From positions 248,001 to 312,000 of the forward strand of contig NZ_NEFF01000002.1 in assembly GCF_002252045.1 (NCBI RefSeq): a DNA stretch of 64,000 bases, in the 5' to 3' direction. Positions 56,721 through 64,000 of this stretch are shown here, in pieces. This stretch comes from Ignatzschineria sp. F8392 (GTDB lineage: Bacteria; Pseudomonadota; Gammaproteobacteria; Cardiobacteriales; Wohlfahrtiimonadaceae). A program made the translations under genes and the position numbers. The notes beneath the pieces were generated by a model. That model did no database searches. It was not told the DNA's origin and was given only the letters and a program-made list of their open reading frames with translations. How positions within the stretch are numbered: position 1 is the first letter of the stretch; every line of letters starts with the position of its first letter.

Positions 56721-57232
56721 TCCAACTAATCTTAAATTTAGAGAGTATCGCATTAGTCGGCCCTTCCCTCATTATGAAAGAAGCTAAAACATCAACTTCT
56801 AACTGAAGTCTTGGCTCTGAACTTCTCTTGAAACTTTGAAGCTTGGCCACTCATTATTTTTTATCCCCTACTAATGTCTCAAGTGTGCAAAAGTATTGTA
56901 GCTCTCGATCTTTTTGCAAAAGCCTCATACCTCTCTGCTACCTTGCCGAACTATCCGGAAATTCCGGATAGTTGAATTTTTACACAGTTCTTCTTCATCA
57001 TAAATATAATAAAAACCAAAAAGATAGAGCCTAAAAAATAAATGAAGTACTTCTATCTCCTCATCATATCGATTCAAAACAAAATGTTTCACATAAAACA
57101 TTTTAGAAAATAATGACTATATCGATCGATAAGTCAAAAAGTAAGATGATTTAGAAACACTTAAAATATCGCCGGTTTATAATGTGAAAATAATTTAAAA
57201 ATATTGATTGAAGCGATACTTTAGGAGAGCTT
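56651..57232. other. Region outside attR with degraded coding-like stretches
   Basis: No intact gene is visible. On the minus strand the frame LRLVGAKVGANQTPDSKKPA, running into the attachment repeat, resembles the tail of a tyrosine integrase. Two further short minus-strand pieces (one ending LETLVGDKK, the next starting MSGQASKF with overlapping stop and start near 56855) look like gene relics. A perfect palindrome lies at 56949-56973. The promoter of the next gene is probably near TATAAT at 57178-57183. Confidence 0.45.
56949..56973. promoter_or_regulatory. Perfect 12-bp inverted repeat
   Basis: The sequence aactatccggaa, one base, then ttccggatagtt forms a perfect palindrome. Its TATCC...GGATA arms resemble the HipB operator pattern, but the spacing is 9 rather than 8 bases and no hipBA genes are present. 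It has no T run, so a terminator is unlikely. Confidence 0.45.
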
Positions 57233-58123
57233 ATGAGAAAAGCCGCGATGATGCTCTGTGCAGTAGGTTCTATTGCGACAGCTGCTTATGCTACACCTTT
57301 CACCTGGAACAGTGGTTTTGGGCAAGGTTATCTTGAATATAGTTTAGAAAACAATGACGGTGCCGAGCTATTTATTAGTTGTAATGTAGGGGCCGGCGAG
57401 GATTATGATCATGGCGTTACTATCTACTTTCAAGGGAATCAAGTCCCTGCCTACGATGATGATGGCGTACTAGCGCCGATTGAACTTGCCATTGATGGGC
57501 GATCCTACTCCGTTCCAGAAGAGACCTTTAGTGACAAAGGGGCTCGAGAATGGAATCAAATGACACAAGCGCTCTCTCAAGCGAGCTTCTTTGAGCTCTT
57601 TTGGAATGGAGAATACTTAGGGGCATTTAACCCACAAAATAGAGAGATTAGCAAAGATCTTGCTGATTGCCGGGCAATGCGAGATCAGAATAGTCATGAT
57701 ATCGAAACCGCTATCGATACAGTCAACCCTACCGCGAAGGAGCAGAAAATAGCGACTAATCACTTAGACTCCTCGGCATTATCAGCGCCTAATTCCACAT
57801 TGCTCGCAGCAGAGTACCGTGTTAGCAGAGAGACACCTAATAGCTCAATAACGATGATTCTTCTCACAGCGCCTCATAGCACAGTAACAATTCAAGATAT
57901 CTCCCTCAATCAGGGAAATTGTCCCCTCTTTAGAGCCAATCAAGGTGCGATAACAGGTCATGAACATCTTCCCCAAGCACTTAAAGATCTTTACGGCAAA
58001 AAATCTGCCTTTCCACTAACAATCAAAGCAGGAGAAGCGAGCTATCTTCTCTTTAAAAACTGTCCTGATCCCAACACTCTCGAGATCAAAACAGAAAAAG
58101 GGAGTGAGTTCATCACCTTTTAA
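57233..58123 (+). CDS. Exported protein of unknown function
   Basis: This 296-residue protein has a signal peptide ending near AYA-TPF. The mature part starts with TWNSGFGQGYLEYSLENNDG and contains LFISCNVGAGEDYDHGVTIYF and SFFELFWNGEYLGAFNP. Cysteines are few and spaced as if for disulfide bonds. I do not recognise a domain, though the first 130 residues look like a beta-rich module. AGGAGAG precedes the ATG. A lipoprotein gene follows 107 bp later. Confidence 0.7.
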   Translation: MRKAAMMLCAVGSIATAAYATPFTWNSGFGQGYLEYSLENNDGAELFISCNVGAGEDYDHGVTIYFQGNQVPAYDDDGVLAPIELAIDGRSYSVPEETFSDKGAREWNQMTQALSQASFFELFWNGEYLGAFNPQNREISKDLADCRAMRDQNSHDIETAIDTVNPTAKEQKIATNHLDSSALSAPNSTLLAAEYRVSRETPNSSITMILLTAPHSTVTIQDISLNQGNCPLFRANQGAITGHEHLPQALKDLYGKKSAFPLTIKAGEASYLLFKNCPDPNTLEIKTEKGSEFITF

Positions 58124-58230
58124 AGACTCGGTTTATTTCTGTTTATTTATATATTGAGTCATTGAGTCTTCTAATAAACAGGATCAAATCCCCACAAATC
58201 CGATATTAATTATTGAATAGAGAACTATTT

Positions 58231-59484
58231 ATGAAAAAAGTATGGTTACTTGCGCTTCCGCTAATTATCGCGGGTTGCGGTGAAGATAGCGCTAGAATTG
58301 AGACAGTAAAAAACTCCTTCATGGATGATGAAAGAACAATCCAAGTTGGTAAAATTCTTGATAATCGCAAAATCTGTAAAAAAACTGATTGGAGTAGCGC
58401 GACAGATAACCTTGGTCGAGATCTCGTCGTCTATGAGTGCCAATTTGTCGATTCGTCTAAAGAGTTTAAAGCACGTAGAGATGCTCTACTCTCCTCCTTT
58501 AAACGCACGCTTCAAGGTGAGTTAACGGCAGCAGAAACAACAGCGAATAATCTTCAAAGCAGTGCAGAGCAACGCTTTGATAATAAGATTGAGCAGATCG
58601 ATAATATAATCGCCACTGCAGAAGAGCAATTGAAGGTTCTTAATGAAAATCCTCTCGTCTCACCAACGGATTTAGGCTTCAATAGCTATGCTATCGATGG
58701 CTTATCAGGAATCGAATATCATATCTCGATGCTAGAATCTCTCATCGAAAAGTTCCAACAATTTAGAGATGATACGCCACCGCCCAATCCTAACGATTTC
58801 CAATATCCGCTAGATTACCAAAACAATCTTTCAATGTGGAAGAGTATCCGCAGCTCAAGAGTTGAAAATTTTCGTCATAATCTGATTCGCAGCGATCTTC
58901 CACCATCACTTTTAAATAATCTGATCTTACCGCTCTATTTAACGAATGATACAAGGTTTCATGGAGCACCGCTCTCTGACATTTATCTTCAAGAAGCAGA
59001 TTTTGATACTATCAAAGCAAATCTCCCCAAGATTGAGGCTGAATTGCAATCACAGATCAAAGATCTTTTAGTCGCTCGCTATGAGTTGGTATCCAATCTC
59101 CTAACAGAAGGGATCGCTCAATTAAAACAAGAGCGAAAAAACCTTCTTGCCGATCGCCCTGACCTCTCCGATATTTTACCGCGTAACGAATATCAACGTT
59201 ATGAAGCTGCTCGAAATGAGGAAGCTCGTCTTCGGGCTATTTTAGATAATTTTGATAATTACACTGCGGATTACTACAAAGATTTCCAATATCAAAATAT
59301 CAAAGAGACATTAGTTTGGGTCGTCAATGATCGTAAAGAGGTCTTCTTTCTTGAAGGAGTTGTGGAAGGAGATCGAAATAGATCTAACGATACCCTTTTT
59401 GAGTACCAAAACTACTTCTATATCCTCAACAACTATGAGAATAACAATGTTATTGACTATCTACAGTTGAGCAATGAACCATAA
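58231..59484 (+). CDS. Predicted lipoprotein of unknown function
   Basis: The start at 58231 gives a lipoprotein signal, MKKVWLLALPLIIAGC, with the lipidated Cys in the IAGC box. The TTG at 58213 would add six residues and is unlikely. The 417-residue product has an N-terminal region with two cysteines (ICKKTDW and YECQF), then a largely helical part with coiled-coil stretches (about 85-140 and 275-350). I do not recognise a family. It may be functionally linked to the exported protein before it. Confidence 0.7.
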   Translation: MKKVWLLALPLIIAGCGEDSARIETVKNSFMDDERTIQVGKILDNRKICKKTDWSSATDNLGRDLVVYECQFVDSSKEFKARRDALLSSFKRTLQGELTAAETTANNLQSSAEQRFDNKIEQIDNIIATAEEQLKVLNENPLVSPTDLGFNSYAIDGLSGIEYHISMLESLIEKFQQFRDDTPPPNPNDFQYPLDYQNNLSMWKSIRSSRVENFRHNLIRSDLPPSLLNNLILPLYLTNDTRFHGAPLSDIYLQEADFDTIKANLPKIEAELQSQIKDLLVARYELVSNLLTEGIAQLKQERKNLLADRPDLSDILPRNEYQRYEAARNEEARLRAILDNFDNYTADYYKDFQYQNIKETLVWVVNDRKEVFFLEGVVEGDRNRSNDTLFEYQNYFYILNNYENNNVIDYLQLSNEP

Positions 59485-59633
59485 TCCATTATGTCCATAA
59501 AGTTAATCTATAACGTTGTTCTATAAAGTTGTTCTATAAAAATTGCTTTATAAAATCGTTCACAACATAGTAACAAAAGCGAGATCACAATTACGAGTCA
59601 GATGATTCTCGATTGATGACTCTAGCTATTAAA

Positions 59634-59681
59634 AATCCCTAATAGTCGCAAGCGCCATCGATTTTGCGTCTATTAGGGATT
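59634..59681. terminator. Bidirectional terminator
   Basis: An 18-bp stem with one mismatch pairs 59634-59651 with 59664-59681. It lies between the lipoprotein gene and the convergent CitMHS transporter gene. The flanking T runs are short. Confidence 0.75.
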
Positions 59682-59713
59682 ATCTATTTTAATTTAGCCT
59701 ATTGCAGCCCTAC

Positions 59714-61012
59714 TTATACCGCAATAACACCCATAATAATGGCTGCAATCAACAATAAGATGCCAATCGCCCACATCCAGAAGAAGGAGTAACGGATATA
59801 GCGTCCCATCTCGATATTCGCCAAACCAAGCGCGAGCCATAGTGCAGGAGAGAAGGGGCTAACAAATGTTCCTACAATATTACCAACAATCATTGCATAA
59901 GCTGTTGAGGTTGATGCGATTCCATAACTTGTCGCGATTTGGTCAACAACAGGCAGTAACGCAAAGTAGTACGCATCTGTGCTTAGAAGAAGATCAAAAG
60001 GCAGTCCCAAAAATCCAATAATCAGATGGATATAACGCCCCATAAATTCCGGCATAATATTGATAAGATCTTGCGCAATCGAAGTAAGCATACCGGTTCC
60101 ATTTAAAACGCCCAAGAAGACGCCGGCAGCAAGAATAATTGACGCCATCGATAAAGCATTAGGCGCATGACGTTTAATACACTCATTCTGTAGCTGAATT
60201 GTTCTGAAATTCACCGGTAAAGCAATCGCAACCCCGATCATAAAGGCAAAGCCTGCCGGAATAATTCCCGTCACTAAGATAGCGATGATACCCATCGTTA
60301 AAAGCAGATTAAAGAGATAAAGTCCCGGCTTAAGATCAGATGTCATCGGCGCTAAATCTTCATCACTTCCCTCTACCTCAGATGATGCCGGCAATGCCGC
60401 AATACGACGCTTCTCACGCATTCCCAAAACGGTTGCTAAGCCTACCATAAGAATCATTCCCACAACTTGCACAGGAATCAAGGGACGCCACAATTCCGTG
60501 ACATCCATATCGATTACACTCGCCGTTCTTCCTAATGGCCCACCCCATGGGATCATATTCATGATACTAGCACTTCCACCTATCAAGAGAACTAGAAGGT
60601 AAGGGCTAATGCGCATCCGCTTATAGAGGGGCAATAGTGCCGGGATTGTAATTAAGAAAGTAGAGGCTCCCGAACCATCAAGCTGCGCAATTGCAGCAAT
60701 AATCACACTGCCGATACAGATCGTAATAATATTCCCACGAGTCAATTGGATCATCTTATTGATTAAAGGATCAAAAAGACCGGCATCTTGCAAAATCCCG
60801 AAAAAGATAATGGCGAAGATAAACATCACCACAACATTCATCACCGAGCCTAAACCCGATTTAAAGAATCCTCCGATCTCTTCCATTCCAAAACCCGCTA
60901 CTAACGCGCCGATAATGGGAATTAAAGTTAAAGCGACAATCGGGATCACTTTCCCCCGAATTAATAAGGTAACAATTGTTAAAATTGTGGCAAATCCAAT
61001 CAGACTTAGCAC
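59714..61012 (-). CDS. CitMHS-family citrate/organic acid transporter
   Basis: This 432-residue inner-membrane protein has about twelve hydrophobic segments. It matches the CitMHS family of metal-citrate:proton symporters, with AIIFFGILQDAGLFDPLI, AQLDGSGASTFLITIPALLPLY and MNMIPWGGPLGRTASV. Near the end it has LLSTDAYYFALLP and FVSPFSPALWLALGLA. Citrate complexed with a divalent metal is the usual substrate, but the metal cannot be told. It is transcribed alone. A charged loop sits near residues 205-225. Confidence 0.9.
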   Translation of the reverse strand: MLSLIGFATILTIVTLLIRGKVIPIVALTLIPIIGALVAGFGMEEIGGFFKSGLGSVMNVVVMFIFAIIFFGILQDAGLFDPLINKMIQLTRGNIITICIGSVIIAAIAQLDGSGASTFLITIPALLPLYKRMRISPYLLVLLIGGSASIMNMIPWGGPLGRTASVIDMDVTELWRPLIPVQVVGMILMVGLATVLGMREKRRIAALPASSEVEGSDEDLAPMTSDLKPGLYLFNLLLTMGIIAILVTGIIPAGFAFMIGVAIALPVNFRTIQLQNECIKRHAPNALSMASIILAAGVFLGVLNGTGMLTSIAQDLINIMPEFMGRYIHLIIGFLGLPFDLLLSTDAYYFALLPVVDQIATSYGIASTSTAYAMIVGNIVGTFVSPFSPALWLALGLANIEMGRYIRYSFFWMWAIGILLLIAAIIMGVIAV

Positions 61013-61352
61013 TCCATTCTCCTTTCCTGTTTTCTATATAAAAAGTTGTTTAACTACTTATAGAGGAGATTAAAGAGAAGAACAAGAAGTTAAGATGATT
61101 TGTCTACAAATTAACTACCAACAAGCTACAAAGGATGCGATAAAGAGACCGATTCACCCCTCTAAAAATGGAGTTAAAAATATCTTTTCGCCCCACCTCA
61201 TTTATTCGATATAATTCTTCTATCAATTTTGAAAAATAATTCAAATTTTTTAAAGAGCATCTCTTTAAAAGAATCATTATCTACATAGTTCTATCTACAA
61301 CATTTATCTAAAATTATATCTCTTATATGAGCATACGGAGGAAGCGCGCATT
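61013..61352. promoter_or_regulatory. Divergent intergenic region, CitMHS and DUF1345 genes
   Basis: This 340-bp AT-rich space must hold both promoters. GGAGGAAG lies just before the start of the plus-strand gene. I could not pick out a promoter or operator with confidence, and I see no gene. Confidence 0.5.
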
Positions 61353-62048
61353 ATGCAGAAGTCTACACCAGAGAAAGAAAATTTTCGCACCCTCCACTTT
61401 ATTCACAACACCATTCTGTCTCGCCCCCGCTTTCTTGTCTCTCTCATCGTGGCGATCACTATCTTTTGCCTCTTGATCTCGAAACATACGCCTTGGATGA
61501 GTTTTATCATCAGTTGGAATGCTTTCTCCTGGAGCTATATTCTCTTCCTAGCCCAAAAGATTATGCGCCACAAAAATCACGACATTCGCCATCTAACGCG
61601 TAATGAGGATGAGAGTGCGCGCATGGTGCTCTTCTTTCTATTAACGGGATGCTGTGCAAGTCTCCTCGTCCTCTTCTTCGGTTTGGGTGGCCATGATGGA
61701 TTAACGGGAGATGAGAAGATTTTACAATATGTCCTCACAGCATCGACTCTAATCTCCTCTTGGCTTCTACTGCCAATGGGCTACACCATGCATTATGCCC
61801 ATCTCTTCTACAGTAGCCCCGATATTGAGAAAAATCCTTGGCTCCTCTTTCCTGATAAAATCACACGTCCCGGCTATCTCGATTTTATGTATTTCTCTTT
61901 TACCATTGCCGTTGCTTCACAAACAGCAGATGTCGAGATCGCCTCAACACCGATGAGACGCGCCGTACTCCTTCAATCGATCGTCTCTTTTATCTTCAAT
62001 ATGGCCATCTTAGGACTCTGTATCAATATCTCTGCAAGCCTCTTCTAG
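61353..62048 (+). CDS. DUF1345 family membrane protein
   Basis: This 231-residue inner-membrane protein has about six hydrophobic segments. Hallmarks of DUF1345 are RFLVSLIVAI near the start, ILQYVLTASTLISSWLLLPMGYTMHYAHLFY, PGYLDFMYFSFTIAVASQTADVEI and RRAVLLQSIVSFIFN. The function of the family is unknown. It is transcribed alone and ends before a weak hairpin (62073-62100). Confidence 0.85.
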   Translation: MQKSTPEKENFRTLHFIHNTILSRPRFLVSLIVAITIFCLLISKHTPWMSFIISWNAFSWSYILFLAQKIMRHKNHDIRHLTRNEDESARMVLFFLLTGCCASLLVLFFGLGGHDGLTGDEKILQYVLTASTLISSWLLLPMGYTMHYAHLFYSSPDIEKNPWLLFPDKITRPGYLDFMYFSFTIAVASQTADVEIASTPMRRAVLLQSIVSFIFNMAILGLCINISASLF

Positions 62049-62072
62049 TGTTGAAATCATGATAAGAGCAAT

Positions 62073-62100
62073 CCCGCCCGTAACACTCTAAATTGGCGGG
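62073..62100 (+). terminator. Possible weak terminator
   Basis: cccgcc (62073-62078) can pair with ggcggg (62095-62100) over a long loop. The tail after it is only moderately T-rich, so termination is uncertain. Confidence 0.35.
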
Positions 62101-62253
62101 AAGATTTTGCAGAGAAGCTATAAGCTCTGTTATGATTTGCAATAGCCCTGACGACAAGAAGAAGCGTCAGCCGGAAAGTTAAAGTTAAGTTAAAGTTACA
62201 TTAAAAGATATTATCAATATTGAAGATCGATTAAGAGGATGAAATAGCAGGGA

Positions 62254-62856
62254 ATGAATAGAAATCAAGTCATTGCACTATCGGCAGTATTACAATCAGC
62301 GATGTTGGTTGATCGAATTGCAACGATCGGCTCTATCCCCAATGAGGAGCGCAACCCACTCCTCCATAGTATCTTTGTTCTCAAACCGGAAAATATCGAT
62401 GATGTCTATGATGGAGTGAGCAATATTAAACCTGGTCTATCAGCATTTGCCCACGGATTAAAAAATGTACCGGCGCCGGCAAAGATCTATCTCTACTCTC
62501 TCATTTCACTAGAGGCTTCCCTTAGAAAGAATCCTGAGATACTCAATATTTTAGGAAGTGGCCTTGAGAATATCGCTGCCCGATTACAACATTTTGAGAT
62601 CACTCATGAAAATATCATCGCAGCGATCGCCGATCTCTACTCGCAAACCTTAAGCAAATTAACACCTCGCATTATGGTCAAAGGGGAGCAATCTATTCTC
62701 TCCCAACCCCATATTGCCAATGAAATTAGAGCTCTACTTCTCGCCGGTATCCGCTCAACAATGTTATGGCGCCAATATGGTGGCTCACGCCTCAACCTAC
62801 TTCTTCCTTGGAACCGTATTCCGCAGACCGCTCAAGAGATTCTGCTAACTCTATAA
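62254..62856 (+). CDS. hflD: High frequency lysogenization protein HflD homologue
   Basis: HflD is a small membrane-associated helical protein. In E. coli it interacts with phage lambda CII, and it is widely kept in gammaproteobacteria, where its host role is unclear. The 200-residue product has VIALSAVLQSAMLVDRIA at the start, and GLKNVPAPAKIYLYSLISLE and IRALLLAGIRSTMLWRQYGG later. It usually follows mnmA, which is not present here. It ends 4 bp from convergent epmB. Confidence 0.9.
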   Translation: MNRNQVIALSAVLQSAMLVDRIATIGSIPNEERNPLLHSIFVLKPENIDDVYDGVSNIKPGLSAFAHGLKNVPAPAKIYLYSLISLEASLRKNPEILNILGSGLENIAARLQHFEITHENIIAAIADLYSQTLSKLTPRIMVKGEQSILSQPHIANEIRALLLAGIRSTMLWRQYGGSRLNLLLPWNRIPQTAQEILLTL

Positions 62857-62860
62857 AAAG

Positions 62861-63829
62861 CTATGCTAACACCCGCTTTCCCTCACCTTCTGGAATCTCA
62901 ATAATAAGACGAGGGATACAGATTCCGGAGATCTCTTCCCGCAATGCGTTGATCAATGCGATACCCTGCTCATTACTCACGACAAAATGGCTCGTACCGC
63001 GCGCTAGATCCATCTGATGGAGATAGTAAGGTTTAACGCCATTTTCCACAAAGGTATACATCAACGCCTTTAATGCCGGAAGATTATCATTAACGCCTTT
63101 CAATAATACTGACTGAGAGAGCAACATCACCCCCTTACTCCGCAGAGCACGCAAGGCCGCTCTCCCCTCCGGTGAGAACTCCGCCGCATGATTCGCATGA
63201 AGGACGACAGTAAGCATCTTGCCACTTGCCATTACCTCATCTAAGAGCGCTAAGAGTTCTGGAGAGATCTTTTCAGGAGAGATCAATGGGATTCTCGAGT
63301 GAATTCGAATACTTTTTAGATGGGGAATTGCCGCTAATGCCAATAATACCTCGCGCAACCGACGGATAGAGAGAATCAGAGGATCGCCACCTGTTAATAT
63401 CACCTCCCACAGCTCTTGATGCTCAGCAAAATAGTCGAGCGCATTTTGGAGCTCAGATTTTGTTAAATTCTCCCCTTTCTGCCCAATCATCTCTTTACGA
63501 AAGCAGAAACGACAATAGACTTCACAAAGCTGGGTAATCTTCAACAATGCTCGATCTCGATAACGGTGCACAACTCCCGCTACAGGGGTAAAACGACCAT
63601 CACCAATAGGATCATCTAACTCTTCTGGCAGGACATGATTCTCTGCTATCGAAGGGATAAATTGGCGCAACAGCGCCTCTCGCTCTTCCCCTTTTGCACG
63701 GAAAATCTGCTGTTGCATTGTCGGACTAATCTTAATCTGAAAGGATTGAGCAACTTGATCAATCTCCGCTCCCGGCTCAAGTAACTTTTCTGTATAAAGG
63801 TGATCTAAGGTCGTCCAATACTGGCTCAT
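62861..63829 (-). CDS. epmB: EF-P beta-lysylation protein EpmB (lysine 2,3-aminomutase-like)
   Basis: EpmB is a radical SAM, PLP-dependent enzyme that makes (R)-beta-lysine for the modification of elongation factor P by EpmA. The 322-residue product has VYCRFCFRKEMIG, where CxxxCxxC holds the iron-sulfur cluster. It also has ILTGGDPLILS, SIRIHSRIPL and VVLHANHAAE. Short length and lack of the clostridial aminomutase extensions favour EpmB. It diverges from miaA across 51 bp. Confidence 0.92.
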   Translation of the reverse strand: MSQYWTTLDHLYTEKLLEPGAEIDQVAQSFQIKISPTMQQQIFRAKGEEREALLRQFIPSIAENHVLPEELDDPIGDGRFTPVAGVVHRYRDRALLKITQLCEVYCRFCFRKEMIGQKGENLTKSELQNALDYFAEHQELWEVILTGGDPLILSIRRLREVLLALAAIPHLKSIRIHSRIPLISPEKISPELLALLDEVMASGKMLTVVLHANHAAEFSPEGRAALRALRSKGVMLLSQSVLLKGVNDNLPALKALMYTFVENGVKPYYLHQMDLARGTSHFVVSNEQGIALINALREEISGICIPRLIIEIPEGEGKRVLA

Positions 63830-63880
63830 TGCGCTATACTATCCTGTAAAAAATAATCTTATTATCATAAAGGATTTTAC

Positions 63881-64000
63881 ATGAATAAGAGAGTAATTTG
63901 TTTGATGGGCCCTACCGCTACCGGGAAAACGGAGCTTGCGATGCGAATTGCCGATCAAATTCCGGTAGAGATTATCTCGGTAGATTCGGCCATGATCTAT
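63881..64000 (+). CDS. miaA: tRNA dimethylallyltransferase MiaA (start only)
   Basis: MiaA transfers a dimethylallyl group to A37 of tRNAs that read codons starting with U. Only the first 40 residues are in the window. They contain the P-loop [12 protein letters not shown] and [12 protein letters not shown], both diagnostic. AAAGGA precedes the ATG. The gene continues beyond the right edge. Confidence 0.93.
   Translation, partial: MNKRVICLMGPTATGKTELAMRIADQIPVEIISVDSAMIY

Noticed and set aside
56949-56973. hipBA operator
   Set aside because: Arm spacing is 9 instead of 8 and no hipB or hipA gene is present. Kept only as an unexplained palindrome.

Overview
The window looks like a stretch of chromosome from a gammaproteobacterium with moderately low G+C. 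Gene content and order (gmk-rpoZ-spoT; rsmG-parA-parB-atpIBEFHAGDC; moeA-mobA-moaE-moaD; ybgC-tolQRA; pilZ-tatD; hflD) suggest the Cardiobacteriales, something like Ignatzschineria or Wohlfahrtiimonas. This placement is an inference from protein style and gene order. No rRNA gene or species marker is present.

Layout. 1-14.5 kb: rpsO, a DUF192 protein, a RoxA-type ribosomal oxygenase, spoT, rpoZ and gmk on the minus strand. Then an IalB-type secreted protein, mnmG and a 1085-residue exported protein with about eight peptidoglycan-binding repeats on the plus strand, and birA on the minus strand. 14.4-20 kb: a 33-residue membrane peptide, an aromatic/aspartate aminotransferase, an SLC13/TrkA-C anion permease and polyphosphate kinase. 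20-29.7 kb: the complete F-type ATP synthase operon behind a near-consensus promoter, with parB, parA and rsmG upstream. 29.6-34 kb: molybdenum cofactor genes and a two-gene metal ABC transporter. 34-44 kb: pilZ, tatD, hldE, recA, rluC, ybgC-tolQRA, a cytochrome b561-like gene and a PTP-like phosphatase.

44.2-56.7 kb is a visibly AT-rich island of about 12.3 kb inserted at the 3' end of a tRNA-Leu(UAA) gene. It is bounded by a direct repeat (44290 and 56632) that continues into a duplicated tRNA terminator. It carries a broken tyrosine integrase, an apparently intact Gabija defence pair (gajA, gajB), a decayed IS3-family element, and a compact locus that I cannot match to a described system. 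That locus has a 64-residue Cys/Ser/His/Arg-rich precursor-like peptide, two E1/ThiF-like adenylating enzymes each with an N-terminal RRE-like region, and a short UvrA-like twin-ATPase. A second copy of the precursor's C-terminal tail lies 110 bp upstream of the precursor, directly behind a 202-residue membrane/coiled-coil protein. An IS30 fragment and a truncated gene close the island. I read the locus as a candidate ribosomally made, post-translationally modified peptide (RiPP) system: the E1-like enzymes would activate the peptide, perhaps at its conserved C-terminus, and the UvrA-like protein might give self-protection.

56.7-64 kb returns to core-like sequence: two unknown exported proteins, a CitMHS transporter, a DUF1345 membrane protein, hflD, epmB and the start of miaA. 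Many longer intergenic spaces throughout the window hold short imperfect tandem repeats of 7-15 bp.
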